Assembly: GCA_036635475.1 (NCBI GenBank)
Contig: JAVWQH010000002.1
Coordinates: 18,448-82,447, forward strand
DNA length: 64,000 nucleotides
Reading direction: 5' to 3'
Source: JAHHUA01 sp036635475
Lineage (GTDB): Bacteria > Bacillota > Clostridia > Oscillospirales > Ruminococcaceae
The position numbers and the translations under genes are program-made. The notes under the pieces are model-generated. The model saw nothing but the letters and a program-made list of their open reading frames with translations, was not told where the DNA came from and made no database searches. This document shows, piece by piece, positions 8,526 to 17,893 of the stretch (positions are counted from its first letter, which is position 1; the number at the start of each line of letters is the position of its first letter).

Positions 8526-9281
8526 CTATTTTTTTATTGCCCTAGTTGCATAAAATGTTGGTATGTTAAATTTGTGGAGATTTCCTGAGCTATTTGTATC
8601 TTGATAAATATCAGTTAAAACAAATCCGGCATTTATTTGTCCTCCAATTTGTTCTTCAATAGTATGTGAAAATTGAATACCCCAATCGTTTTTAATTGAA
8701 TCTTCATAAACTTGCGTATCCATTAATGGATTAAATGGCAGCTTATATTTTAATGCTGTTTCTTCGTCATTAAAGGCATAAGCAATTCCATTATCAACTC
8801 CCGCCAGAAGTATACCACCTTTTTTAAGTATACGATAGCACTCTTTCCAAATGGGCAAAACGTCCTCAATATAACAGTTGGAAACAGGGTGAAAGATTAT
8901 ATCAAAGCTATTATCTTCAAAGGGGAGAGATTTTGTCATATCAGCTTGCACTATTTTGATTGAGTAATTTTCTCTTTCGGCAACCATTTTTTCACTTGAC
9001 AATTGCGATGTAGAATAATCTAAAACAGTGCAATCTGCACCACATGCCGTAAAAATAGGCATCTGCTGTCCTCCGCCTGAAGCTAATCCAAGCACTTTGG
9101 CGTTTTTCATATTACCAAACCATTCCTTTGGAACTGGTTTAGTTGGTGTAAGTAGTACAAACCAATCATCGTTTTTGGCTTTTTCATAAATCTCATGGCT
9201 AATTGGTTGCCCCCATTCCCAGCCCTCTTCAACCCATTTATTGAAGAAATTTGAGTTGATATCAGTATATTCTAAATTCAT
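8526..9281 (-). CDS. class I SAM-dependent methyltransferase
   Basis: A 251-residue protein with the Rossmann methyltransferase core: motif I VLGLASGGGQQMPIFTACGA (about 64-83), motif II VLDYS, motif III VQADMTKSLPFEDNSFDIIFHP, and post-motif KGGILLAGVDNG. The N-terminus (NKWVEEGWEWGQPISHEIY) is typical of small Firmicute methyltransferases annotated only as class I SAM-dependent. The substrate is not known. The ATG follows AAGGAG. It is monocistronic with no informative neighbour. Confidence 0.88.
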   Translation of the reverse strand: MNLEYTDINSNFFNKWVEEGWEWGQPISHEIYEKAKNDDWFVLLTPTKPVPKEWFGNMKNAKVLGLASGGGQQMPIFTACGADCTVLDYSTSQLSSEKMVAERENYSIKIVQADMTKSLPFEDNSFDIIFHPVSNCYIEDVLPIWKECYRILKKGGILLAGVDNGIAYAFNDEETALKYKLPFNPLMDTQVYEDSIKNDWGIQFSHTIEEQIGGQINAGFVLTDIYQDTNSSGNLHKFNIPTFYATRAIKK

Positions 9282-9430
9282 AAATTAATCTCCTTATGTA
9301 AATTGTATTATTAATATTCGTAATAGTATTGAATTTCAAGTGAAAGAAATATATAATTTTCATTCTAATTGCACCGCATAAATGCCGTCAGTTGCCTGTC
9401 GAACAATCTACCATAAAGTTTTGTTCTTTA

Positions 9431-12400
9431 TTAATGATAGTTATCTGTTTTTTCACTGTCTATGAACATAAGCTCATAGAGTACTTGATAGAACATGCCC
9501 GCCTCAATAGGCTTAGCAAGGTGGGCATTCATACCTGCATTTTTGGATTTAACCACATCATCATCAAAAGCATTGGCTGACATGGCGATAATAGGCACAA
9601 TTTTTGCCCACTGGTTGTCCAAATGTCGGATTGCCTCGGTGGCTTGCAGACCGTCCATAATGGGCATTCGGATATCCATTAAAATGGCGTCATAGTGGTA
9701 CTCTGGGGCATTTGCAAACATTTCCACGCCCATTTTTCCATTTTCCGCTACATCTACATAGGCATTTTTATGTTCCAATAGTTTTGTTGCCACCAAAACA
9801 TTTAGTGGGTGATCCTCCACCAGCAAAATTTTCTTTCCTCTAAAATCATAGTCAGTATTGTTGTGTGCGTTAATGACTTCTATATTTTTTTCACTATTGT
9901 TTTTTGAAATTTCAAATGGAATTTCCACTCTGAAAGTTGTTCCTTTTCCCACGATACTTTCCACTGAAATATTGCCTTTCATAAGTCCAACAAGGTTATT
10001 TGAAATGGCAAGTCCCAATCCACTTCCACCATATCCTGAACGTGTACCGCTGTGCTCTTGGGAAAACGGCTTGAATATATCCGGCAAAAATTCCTCGTTT
10101 ATACCAATGCCGGTGTCGCTTATTTTAAAGCAGATGTTCACCACTTTTTCATCTGCACTAATCTGTGAAATGTCAAGATGAACTTCTCCGTTTTTGGGTG
10201 TGAATTTCACAGCATTAGAGAGAATATTAATGAGTATTTGTTGAAGTCGAACAGCATCGCCCATATAGCTATTTTTGCAATTTTCAAATTGTGTTATAAC
10301 GTATTTCACACCTTTAATCTCCGCTTGAGTGTTGATTATTGTGTTGATAGAATTTAAAAATGGCTGCCAGACAATTGGTTCATTTTTAATAGCAATCTTG
10401 CTATTTTCAATCTTTGACATATCTAAAATATCGTTGATTAACTGGAGCAAATAACGTGAGGCATACTGGGATTTCTTAATGCACTCGCCAACAAATTCAG
10501 GGTCATTCAGCCGTTGTGAGGCAAGCTGATCCATACCTAAAATAGCATTCATTGGTGTTCTTATTTCGTGGCTGATGTGGGAGAGAAATTCCGATTTTGC
10601 AGCATTGGCACGTTCTGCCATTGTAACTGCTTCCATAAGTTCCTTGTTCTTTTTCTCCTGCTCTTCTACAGCGGCAGTAATATCTACTCGAGTTAGCAGA
10701 ATACATTGCTGTTCTCGGTCGATATAGCTAAAGCGCAGTTGCTTTTTGGAAATACTGCCCTCCGAGTTTGGAACACTATAAAAAATGCTGTAAAATGACT
10801 CAGAATCAAGATGTGCAAGAACATTTTTAGGTTCCATTTCTTTAAGCACACGTTCGACGTCCTCGGGACAAATGTAAAGACGCACATAGTTCTGACTGTC
10901 CTCAATAAAATGGTCGCTTTCGATGAGATAGTTGTTACCGATATTTTTTTGACTGTAGCGAACTGATGTATTTTGCGGAACATCTGCCACTACCAAAAAA
11001 TCATAATCTGTGGTTACAACAGTATTCATAATGTTTTGCATTGTACGTTCATTGGTGATATCGGTGGAATAGAGGAATGCGATAATATCTCCATTTTCCC
11101 TTTTCATCATATTAACGGTAACCATCACCCAATATAAGCGCTTTTCAATTCTTCTGGTAAACTCCATAGAAATGGTAGTTTTCCCGTTAGCAAAATCCCA
11201 AAGCAAGGCATCACAACTGAAATTAGAAATATATTTTTTCTGCATTTCAACGGAGGAAAGCTCACGACAGACATTGTCAAAATAATCCTGTGCTGTTTTT
11301 GCGTTGCTCATATAAGCATTTACTGAGTTAAAAATGCTCTTGAAATCCAAAATAGTATTTTGGGTCAAATTCATATTTATAGATGACATTGTTGCTTTTT
11401 GCACAGCCTCACGATAAGAACGTTCTTCATAATACCGCTTTTCCGCTTCTTTTTCATTGGTGATATCACGTCCAACGCAGTAGGCTTTGACTGGCTTTCC
11501 GCCTTCATCAAATGAGTTTGTATATACTACACGTTCACACCAAAATTCATCACCATATTTGTTCCGAATCCAAAAATCTGCGCTCATCTCAGGTGCACCA
11601 TTTTTCAGCTCTTCAAGAACATGATATAGCAAAGTCGCACTTTCATTACTGATATGTTCCGAAGAAATGACGTTTTTTGTGTAATTATTTACAATGCTTT
11701 TGAACTGATTAACTTTAGGGGATTTGGAGAAAATATACATAGTATCGGTGGCATAATCATATTCCCCAATATTGATGTTTGATGAACGAACGGCTGCTGC
11801 ATATCGTGACTCACTTTCACGCAGAGCGTGTTCGGTCTTAATTTGTTCGTTAATGTCTATAAGTACAGCATATAAAGTAGGAAAATTGTCATTTGTGTCC
11901 ATTACTTTCCCTGAAATATGTGTCCAACGATAGCTGCCGTTCTTTTGAAGTACACGATAAGTATAATCAAATTTATCCCTATTATCTCGTGCCACATTCA
12001 CTGCATCTATAAATCCCTGTCTGTCATCGGGGTGCAAGATATCCAGCATTGTGTCACAGGTAGCGGCTAGATATTCTTCCTTAGTCATACCGCTTAGCTC
12101 ATAAACTCGATCACTTAGCACAATGGGTGTGAAAGTTCCGTCCAAATGGTACATAATTACACCGCCCGGAACAGAATTTACTAATGTTTCATACTTTTTC
12201 ACACCTGCACGAATGGTTTCTTCCATTTCTTTTTGTGCAGTTACATCAGTGCAGTAGGCAAATACAATGTCACGTCCGTTTTCGTCAAAAGTATGACGGG
12301 CATTCTGGTTTATCCAAATTAGACTGCCATCTTTTCTGATAGCTTGATATGTAATTTCGTATGCTTCTGATGTACCTACACGAGTTGCAGCATATGCGGT

Positions 12401-12610
12401 CAGTCGCTTAATGTCAGCAGGTGAAACAAATTCCCAAGCAGAGCCATTGCATTTTGCAAATAGCTCATCTGCATCAGAATAACCGAGCATTTGAACAAAA
12501 AAATCATTAACGCAAATTATAGGAAGGCTGGGTGTGGATTCCGCAATTACTAACCCTATCGGGAGTGCAAGGCTGAGTAAATCTTCTTTAATTTCTGATA
12601 AATTTTTCAT
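9431..12610 (-). CDS. soluble multi-PAS hybrid sensor histidine kinase with receiver domain
   Basis: The ATG at 12610 follows GGGAGGAG and is preferred over the open frame to 12664, giving 1059 residues. From the N-terminus: PAS domains at about 10-125 and 140-260 (each with a conserved PAC end such as GSLIWINQNAR or GSYRWTHISGK), further PAS-like segments at about 260-390 and 400-530, then a dimerisation domain with phosphoacceptor His in SHISHEIRTPMNAILG (about 677-692), an HATPase_c domain with GSGLGLAISNNL (about 860-871), and a C-terminal receiver with VEDHPLNVLVATKLL and the phospho-Asp in AILMDIRMPIMDG (about 975-987). There is no membrane segment and no Hpt domain, so onward phosphotransfer needs a separate protein. 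It resembles sensor kinases of gut Clostridia. The signal is unknown. Confidence 0.92.
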   Translation of the reverse strand: MKNLSEIKEDLLSLALPIGLVIAESTPSLPIICVNDFFVQMLGYSDADELFAKCNGSAWEFVSPADIKRLTAYAATRVGTSEAYEITYQAIRKDGSLIWINQNARHTFDENGRDIVFAYCTDVTAQKEMEETIRAGVKKYETLVNSVPGGVIMYHLDGTFTPIVLSDRVYELSGMTKEEYLAATCDTMLDILHPDDRQGFIDAVNVARDNRDKFDYTYRVLQKNGSYRWTHISGKVMDTNDNFPTLYAVLIDINEQIKTEHALRESESRYAAAVRSSNINIGEYDYATDTMYIFSKSPKVNQFKSIVNNYTKNVISSEHISNESATLLYHVLEELKNGAPEMSADFWIRNKYGDEFWCERVVYTNSFDEGGKPVKAYCVGRDITNEKEAEKRYYEERSYREAVQKATMSSINMNLTQNTILDFKSIFNSVNAYMSNAKTAQDYFDNVCRELSSVEMQKKYISNFSCDALLWDFANGKTTISMEFTRRIEKRLYWVMVTVNMMKRENGDIIAFLYSTDITNERTMQNIMNTVVTTDYDFLVVADVPQNTSVRYSQKNIGNNYLIESDHFIEDSQNYVRLYICPEDVERVLKEMEPKNVLAHLDSESFYSIFYSVPNSEGSISKKQLRFSYIDREQQCILLTRVDITAAVEEQEKKNKELMEAVTMAERANAAKSEFLSHISHEIRTPMNAILGMDQLASQRLNDPEFVGECIKKSQYASRYLLQLINDILDMSKIENSKIAIKNEPIVWQPFLNSINTIINTQAEIKGVKYVITQFENCKNSYMGDAVRLQQILINILSNAVKFTPKNGEVHLDISQISADEKVVNICFKISDTGIGINEEFLPDIFKPFSQEHSGTRSGYGGSGLGLAISNNLVGLMKGNISVESIVGKGTTFRVEIPFEISKNNSEKNIEVINAHNNTDYDFRGKKILLVEDHPLNVLVATKLLEHKNAYVDVAENGKMGVEMFANAPEYHYDAILMDIRMPIMDGLQATEAIRHLDNQWAKIVPIIAMSANAFDDDVVKSKNAGMNAHLAKPIEAGMFYQVLYELMFIDSEKTDNYH

Positions 12611-13508
12611 AATTCTACTCCTCCCAAACATTTTGCTTGATATTATATAATAGGTGAGGCTCAACGTTTTTGTCCATCGTTGGCTTTTAGTGGATACTTT
12701 TTGGTTTTATCCAAATAATGTCTTGTGCGGAACAATAAAAAAGTATTGTTATACTACAAAATAGTTAAAATATACATTCGTAAAATATAGAATAGAGATT
12801 AAAGAAACTGACAACGAATGAAACAATACAGTAGCTAATTAAAACAAAAAGTTATTAGGCTTCATTTAATAATGATTTAGCTCCTATCCAAAAAAGTTTT
12901 CTGCATATGCTTTATTTTCTCATATAGTTGTTAAAATTTTGATTGATTGTACATTTGCTGTTCCAATAAAATCTACAAATACATTACTGACTGAGTTATT
13001 TATTCTCCATTGATTTTTTCCATTTTTTACAGGTTATATTAATTTTATTATAGACATTTTAATAGCTAATGTCAATAAAATCGCTAATTAAACTGGAAAT
13101 TATGTATTTTTATGTATAAATATTTTGCTATTGAGCATATCCTTTGGACGCAATTCTTCTGATAGTAAAGAAAAATATTATTGCTCAATCAGTTTTTATA
13201 ATTTGTTATATTAACTTATTTTTCTTCTGATAATTAGAAATTTCACTTTAAAATGACCATTAAATTTTTAGCTGAGAATGTCGAAAATTTAAAAATATAA
13301 AATTTTTATAGGGCATTTAATTGTAATAAATACAATTTGTCGTTGACAATCTCACCATATTATGGTAAATTTGTATAATATATAGAAAATAAAACCTGCA
13401 AATATATTGACCGTCAGTATTTTTCATAAAGGTTAAATCACCCTATGAAACGATGCAATATAGGTAGTACAATGTTGTTTAAATTATATATTAACAAGGA
13501 GAATACCC
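12611..13508. other. long non-coding AT-rich interval
   Basis: About 900 bp between divergently transcribed genes hold no open frame with a convincing start. Visible elements are a TTGACA at 13343 and a TATAAT at 13374 separated by 25 bp, too far for an ordinary promoter, with the dyad ACCATATTATGGT between them, and a good AAGGAG site just before 13509. Nothing else is recognised. Confidence 0.6.
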
Positions 13509-14441
13509 ATGAAAAAGATTGTATATTTAATTATGATAATAATAAATTGCGGCTATTTATTGTTTTGTGTCGGTTGTACAAAGCAATCAGATGTAACGCA
13601 ATGGAATTCCAACTGTAAAATTTGTGTTGATAATTTGCCCCAAGAGTATAATGATTTACCCGATGAAATAAAACATAGTACCCGTTTTTCTGTATCACTA
13701 TCAAATGCATCTAATGATAAACGATACATTTTTGAATTAACTGAGGAAAATGAATACAGCGAAAAAATTGACATATTGCCCGGTACATATACTGTAAGCG
13801 ATGTATACGTTTACAATAGTCTACTACCGCAGATTACTGCCTCTACGTTAGCAAATACATTGGAAATTAAAAGTAACACAAATACAACAATGAATGTTTC
13901 TGTTTCAAACCCTGAAAATCTATCTCAGCTGATTACGGAAAATAAAGTCAGCGATGAAATTTTAAGCGAAAATGTTTATTCTCGAAAAGTACAATATGGC
14001 GGAACTGTTTATGATATGCAAACGATGATGCAAGAAATGGAGTTTAACAATCAAAATGAAAAAAATGTAATGCCCAGCGAAACGGCTTACATTGCTTCCA
14101 AAAGTCATAGAGGTGTTTCAATGATTGTTCAAAATACTAACGAAAGTGGATTTTTACCTCCAAGTCAATGTGAATTTATTGGATTTCGATTTTCTAATAT
14201 TAATGCAATACTACCTTCGGGGATTACAGTCGGATTGCCTGTGGAAAAAATAGCAAATGCGAAAAGTGGCATTTTAGGAACACCGGACTATTGCCTTGGT
14301 ACTCCGCTGATTGGAATGGACTTTGATAACACAACTTTGGTGTTTTTAGATAAGCAATCCGGAGATCGCATTTCCGTTGAACTTAATAGCAGTAAAGGCT
14401 ATGTTGAAGCTATATCCTATGAATTTAATCGATATCAATAA
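13509..14441 (+). CDS. lipoprotein of unknown function
   Basis: A 310-residue protein with a lipoprotein signal: MKKIVYLIMIIINCGYLLFCVGC, where LFCVGC gives a lipobox and Cys23 the lipid site. The mature part has a first segment (about 60-140) that reads like a small beta-sandwich (FSVSLSNASNDKRYIFELTE ... ILPGTYTVSDVYVYN) with a carbohydrate- or peptide-binding flavour, and a second segment (about 195-310) without recognisable motif. It is followed after 17 bp by the J-domain membrane protein, so the two are likely one operon. No homologous family is recognised, so surface location is the only supported statement. Confidence 0.75.
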   Translation: MKKIVYLIMIIINCGYLLFCVGCTKQSDVTQWNSNCKICVDNLPQEYNDLPDEIKHSTRFSVSLSNASNDKRYIFELTEENEYSEKIDILPGTYTVSDVYVYNSLLPQITASTLANTLEIKSNTNTTMNVSVSNPENLSQLITENKVSDEILSENVYSRKVQYGGTVYDMQTMMQEMEFNNQNEKNVMPSETAYIASKSHRGVSMIVQNTNESGFLPPSQCEFIGFRFSNINAILPSGITVGLPVEKIANAKSGILGTPDYCLGTPLIGMDFDNTTLVFLDKQSGDRISVELNSSKGYVEAISYEFNRYQ

Positions 14442-14458
14442 GGAAAGGAAATAAGAAA

Positions 14459-15775
14459 ATGAAAACAATATTAACCATTTTGAAAATTAATGCTCTTTCA
14501 CTGATATCCTTTCCAATTCTACTCATTTCCATTATAGCAAAGTTGTTGCAAAAGGCTGTGGAAAAGACAGTTGTTTTTTTGGGAGTTGGGGTCACTCTTT
14601 TAGTGCTTTACTTGTTAAATATGTTTCTGAATAATCCCAACAACATTTTTGAAAATATTGCAACTATTATTGCTGTTCTTCTTGTATTTGGTGCAATTAT
14701 TTTTATCGTATTTTCTATTTTGTTTTTCTTTGGATCAATTGCAACTGCCGTTATAACCGTTATAACCTCACTATTAATTTCTATCTTTGAATGTGTATTC
14801 CAACTTTCACATGAAGCTTACTCAAAATTGTATGATGTTTGCAAGTCCGATTTTGAGAATCTGAAACAAAGCAATACAAATTCTAAGGTGCATTTGAGTT
14901 GTATTTTTTGGTACATATTGGTTGGATTTAACAAAATAATTGTTACGTTGTTTTCGCTGGCATTCCCAATTTCTCTTGTGGCTGCCGTCATATTTGGAGG
15001 ATATTCTGTTTTTTATGTAAACAGTTATATTTCAAAGTTGTTTGGAATTAGTACTTTTAAGTACTTGGAACTTTTCCCCACAACAAATACAGTCTTTACG
15101 ATACTTTACTTTGTAATTGTTGTATTTTCAGTTATGATTGTTATTATCTCATTGGGACTCGAATGGAACGAATGGGGTTCAACATTAAAATGTGCAACTC
15201 AAGATTATCAACAATACAAAGCAATTATGCTTAATAAAGCATCAGTTCTTGACCACGCAGCAGATTCAAGCTATTCTTTTACCGCAGGGAAGAATTTGCA
15301 AAAATGTGAAGAAGCTATGGAATCACTTAAAGAATTGTTTGACAATATAGAGTTTGTGCATCAGCAAGTTGATGCAGCCATCAATGTTAAAAAGGACTCT
15401 TCGTTATCATATGATTTTGCAACATATATTCAGCTCCTTGAAGAGATTAACAATGAGTTGGAAAAACAAAACGCAGAAATACCATGCGATTATTTTGAGA
15501 AAAAGCTAATTCCTATGATTGAACTAGCGAAGAAACAAGCAAAGTCTATTGAAAAAGATGCCTTTGCTATTTTAAATGTACAAGCTAAAAATGCGAATAA
15601 GAAAAACCAATCCATCGACTTTTTTGGAGGCTGTGAAACAACTGAGGAAATCAAGAAAAGATACAAGTCTTTATGCAAGGTGTATCACCCCGACGTAGGA
15701 GGACATGAAGAAACTTTTAAGCAGTTACAAAATCAATATGAAATGCAGATGGCTGCAACTGAGCCAATATTATAA
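14459..15775 (+). CDS. polytopic membrane protein with C-terminal J-domain
   Basis: A 438-residue protein. Hydrophobic stretches at about 6-28, 35-57, 62-115 (long, probably two segments), 158-190 and 207-235 give five or six membrane passes. A charged, partly coiled region follows (about 240-370). The C-terminus (about 380-432) is a J-domain: DFFGGCETTEEIKKRYKSL, then KVYHPDVGGHEETFKQLQNQ, containing the HPD tripeptide that stimulates the DnaK ATPase. The J-domain would face the cytoplasm and recruit DnaK to the membrane. A J-domain at the C-terminus of a polytopic protein is uncommon. It is co-transcribed with the lipoprotein gene upstream. The client is unknown. Confidence 0.82.
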   Translation: MKTILTILKINALSLISFPILLISIIAKLLQKAVEKTVVFLGVGVTLLVLYLLNMFLNNPNNIFENIATIIAVLLVFGAIIFIVFSILFFFGSIATAVITVITSLLISIFECVFQLSHEAYSKLYDVCKSDFENLKQSNTNSKVHLSCIFWYILVGFNKIIVTLFSLAFPISLVAAVIFGGYSVFYVNSYISKLFGISTFKYLELFPTTNTVFTILYFVIVVFSVMIVIISLGLEWNEWGSTLKCATQDYQQYKAIMLNKASVLDHAADSSYSFTAGKNLQKCEEAMESLKELFDNIEFVHQQVDAAINVKKDSSLSYDFATYIQLLEEINNELEKQNAEIPCDYFEKKLIPMIELAKKQAKSIEKDAFAILNVQAKNANKKNQSIDFFGGCETTEEIKKRYKSLCKVYHPDVGGHEETFKQLQNQYEMQMAATEPIL

Positions 15776-15952
15776 TTTCTTTGAGGACAAAAATTTTTCT
15801 TAAACTAAAAATATTGGAAGATGAACAAGAAATTGAAAAATCCCAGAGAAAAACGCAAGGATATAATAGAAATAAAAAACTGCTTTGGAATAGTAAAAAT
15901 CAGTCGGATTAAAACAATATATTCATCATTATTATTAATTAATGAGCTACAA

Positions 15953-15996
15953 AAAAGCCATTTATCTAAACTATTAAGCTTAGATAAATGGCTTTT
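15953..15996. terminator. bidirectional intrinsic terminator with 17-bp arms
   Basis: Perfect inverted repeat with arms at 15953-15969 and 15980-15996 (AAAAGCCATTTATCTAA and its complement) and a 10-nt loop, flanked by T runs on both strands. It separates the J-domain gene from the convergent sugar operon. Confidence 0.85.
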
Positions 15997-16066
15997 CTTG
16001 TAATACAAGGGGATAAAGAGAATTGCACATATGATATCTTAAATATTCCTATAAATCTCATTACTA

Positions 16067-17209
16067 TTAATTTTTACAATCTTCTGTTTGCAAAAAGTCA
16101 CAGATTTTTTCGCTTATCAATTCAACATCACATTTTTTAAGGTATGGGTGCATTGGAAGTGATAGTACTGTATTGCAAAGTTTCTCGGTTATGGGACAAC
16201 TACCATCATAGGGCAAGTTTGCAAAAGCCTTTTGACTGTGCAGTGGTTTTGGGTAATAAATCATTGTTGAGATACCCTTTTTCTTTAACTCTTTCTGCAT
16301 TGCATTACGTTGTTCTCTATTTTCGAGTTGAATTGTATACTGCGCCCAACTTGAACTATAACCTTTTGGAATTATTGGAGTTTTAACCTTACTTTTCAAC
16401 AGATTAGTGTACCAACTGGCAACTTTATTAACATCTGCTAGTTCATATTTTTGAAATGCCTTTAATTTAACTTGTAAAATTGCTGCTTGAATACTATCCA
16501 GACGTGAATTTATACCAATTCTAACATTATCATACTTCATACTGCCTTTTCCATGTGTACAAACCGAGCGGAGATAGTTGTCGGTTTCATCATTATTGGT
16601 AAATATTGCACCGCCGTCACCGTAGCCGCCCAATGGTTTTGCAGGGAAAAAAGATGTAGTAGCTGCATCTCCAAAACTGCAAGTATGCTGTCCATTTAGC
16701 TTTCCTCCAAAGCCCTGTGCACCATCTTCCAACACACGAAGTCCGTATTTTTCTGCTATTGCAGTAATTGCATCATAATTTGCGGGAAGTCCGAATAAAT
16801 CCACAGGTATAACTGCTTTTGGAGTTAGTTTTCCATCACGAATTACTTCTTTGATTGCCTCTTCCAGACATATGGGATTAATATTATAAGTATCATCTTC
16901 TACATCTACAAATATTGGTGTTGCTCCCAGAAATGACACCACTTCACCTGTGGCAAAAAAAGTGAAATCCGGAACAAACACTGCATCGCCACATTTTATA
17001 TTCCAAGCCATTAGCATTAGCATTAGTGCATCTGTTCCATTTCCGCAAGTAATACAGTGTTTTGCACCCACATAATCAGCAAGCTGTTTTTCCAATATTT
17101 CAACTTGCGAACCTCCAATAAAATTGCAATTTGTGAGTACGTTTTGTATCGACATATCTATTTCAGATTTTAAGACTTGATATTGCTGTTTTAAATCACG
17201 AAATTCCAT
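16067..17209 (-). CDS. DegT/DnrJ/EryC1/StrS sugar aminotransferase (WbpE-like)
   Basis: A 380-residue PLP enzyme. Visible are GNGTDALMLML (about 57-67, phosphate-binding), VFVPDFTFFATGEVV (about 80-94), VIPVDLFGLPANYD, EDGAQGFGGKLNG and the internal-aldimine lysine in TSFFPAKPLGGYGDGGAIFTN (about 187-207). The N-terminal MEFRDLKQQY and overall sequence are close to WbpE/WlbC, which aminates C3 of UDP-GlcNAc(3-keto)A in synthesis of 2,3-diamino-2,3-dideoxy uronic acids. It overlaps the acetyltransferase gene by 14 bp and is last in a three-gene operon. Assignment to this exact pathway is inferred from the three genes together. Confidence 0.88.
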   Translation of the reverse strand: MEFRDLKQQYQVLKSEIDMSIQNVLTNCNFIGGSQVEILEKQLADYVGAKHCITCGNGTDALMLMLMAWNIKCGDAVFVPDFTFFATGEVVSFLGATPIFVDVEDDTYNINPICLEEAIKEVIRDGKLTPKAVIPVDLFGLPANYDAITAIAEKYGLRVLEDGAQGFGGKLNGQHTCSFGDAATTSFFPAKPLGGYGDGGAIFTNNDETDNYLRSVCTHGKGSMKYDNVRIGINSRLDSIQAAILQVKLKAFQKYELADVNKVASWYTNLLKSKVKTPIIPKGYSSSWAQYTIQLENREQRNAMQKELKKKGISTMIYYPKPLHSQKAFANLPYDGSCPITEKLCNTVLSLPMHPYLKKCDVELISEKICDFLQTEDCKN

Positions 17210-17777
17210 TTAATTCACTCCTTAGAGAAAGTCCACCCATAGTTTTCTCATATTTTTTACCACAATTAGAACAAATTAAATTTTCATTAAGTTTAGTCCC
17301 ACATTCACATATCCAACCTGCCTGACGTGTTGGAACACCAAGCATTAGTGCATAGTTTGGAACATCTGAGGTAACAACAGCTCCTGCACCTATTAATGCA
17401 CATTTCCCAATGGTATGGCCACAAATTATGGTAGCATTAGCGCCAATACTTGCTCCCCATTGCACAATTGTCTTTTTATATTCCGCTGTACCTTTAGGAT
17501 ACTTTGCACGAGGGTTTAAATCGTTGGTGAAAACGCATGATGGACCGCAAAAAACATAATCCTCAATCTCAACACCTTCGTAAACTGACACATTATTTTG
17601 AATTTTTACTTTGTTTCCGATTTTAACATTGTTGGAGATGTTTACATTTTGACCGAAAGAACAATCTTCGCCTATGACAGCACCACTTTGTATATGACAA
17701 AAACACCATATTTTTGTCCCTTTTCCAATAGTCACACTATCATCAATAAAACTGCTGCTATGTACAAAATAATCCAT
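17196..17777 (-). CDS. UDP-2-acetamido-3-amino-2,3-dideoxyglucuronate N-acetyltransferase-like (WbpD)
   Basis: A 193-residue left-handed beta-helix acyltransferase. The opening FVHSSSFIDDSVTIGKGTKIWCFCHI and the run of hexapeptide repeats (IGEDCSFGQNVNISNNVKIG ...) match WbpD/WlbB enzymes closely. After the helix the C-terminus adds CECGTKLNENLICSNCGKKYE (about 157-177), a CxC...CxxC zinc-ribbon-like tail found in some members. It would acetylate the 3-amino group made by the aminotransferase encoded next. The ATG follows GGGTGGGAG. Middle gene of the operon. Confidence 0.88.
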   Translation of the reverse strand: MDYFVHSSSFIDDSVTIGKGTKIWCFCHIQSGAVIGEDCSFGQNVNISNNVKIGNKVKIQNNVSVYEGVEIEDYVFCGPSCVFTNDLNPRAKYPKGTAEYKKTIVQWGASIGANATIICGHTIGKCALIGAGAVVTSDVPNYALMLGVPTRQAGWICECGTKLNENLICSNCGKKYEKTMGGLSLRSELNGIS

Positions 17778-17893
17778 TTAAAATTCTCCCACCCTATCTA
17801 TTCTTGCAAAATCTGAAGAGGTATGTTACAGGTTGTCCTCTTTTGAATTTTATTCATCACAAGATTTATTTTAAACTATTTTGGCTACGCATA

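Noticed and set aside
13343..13379. TTGACA...TATAAT pair before the lipoprotein gene
   Set aside because: Spacing is 25 bp, too long for sigma-A, so no promoter was annotated.
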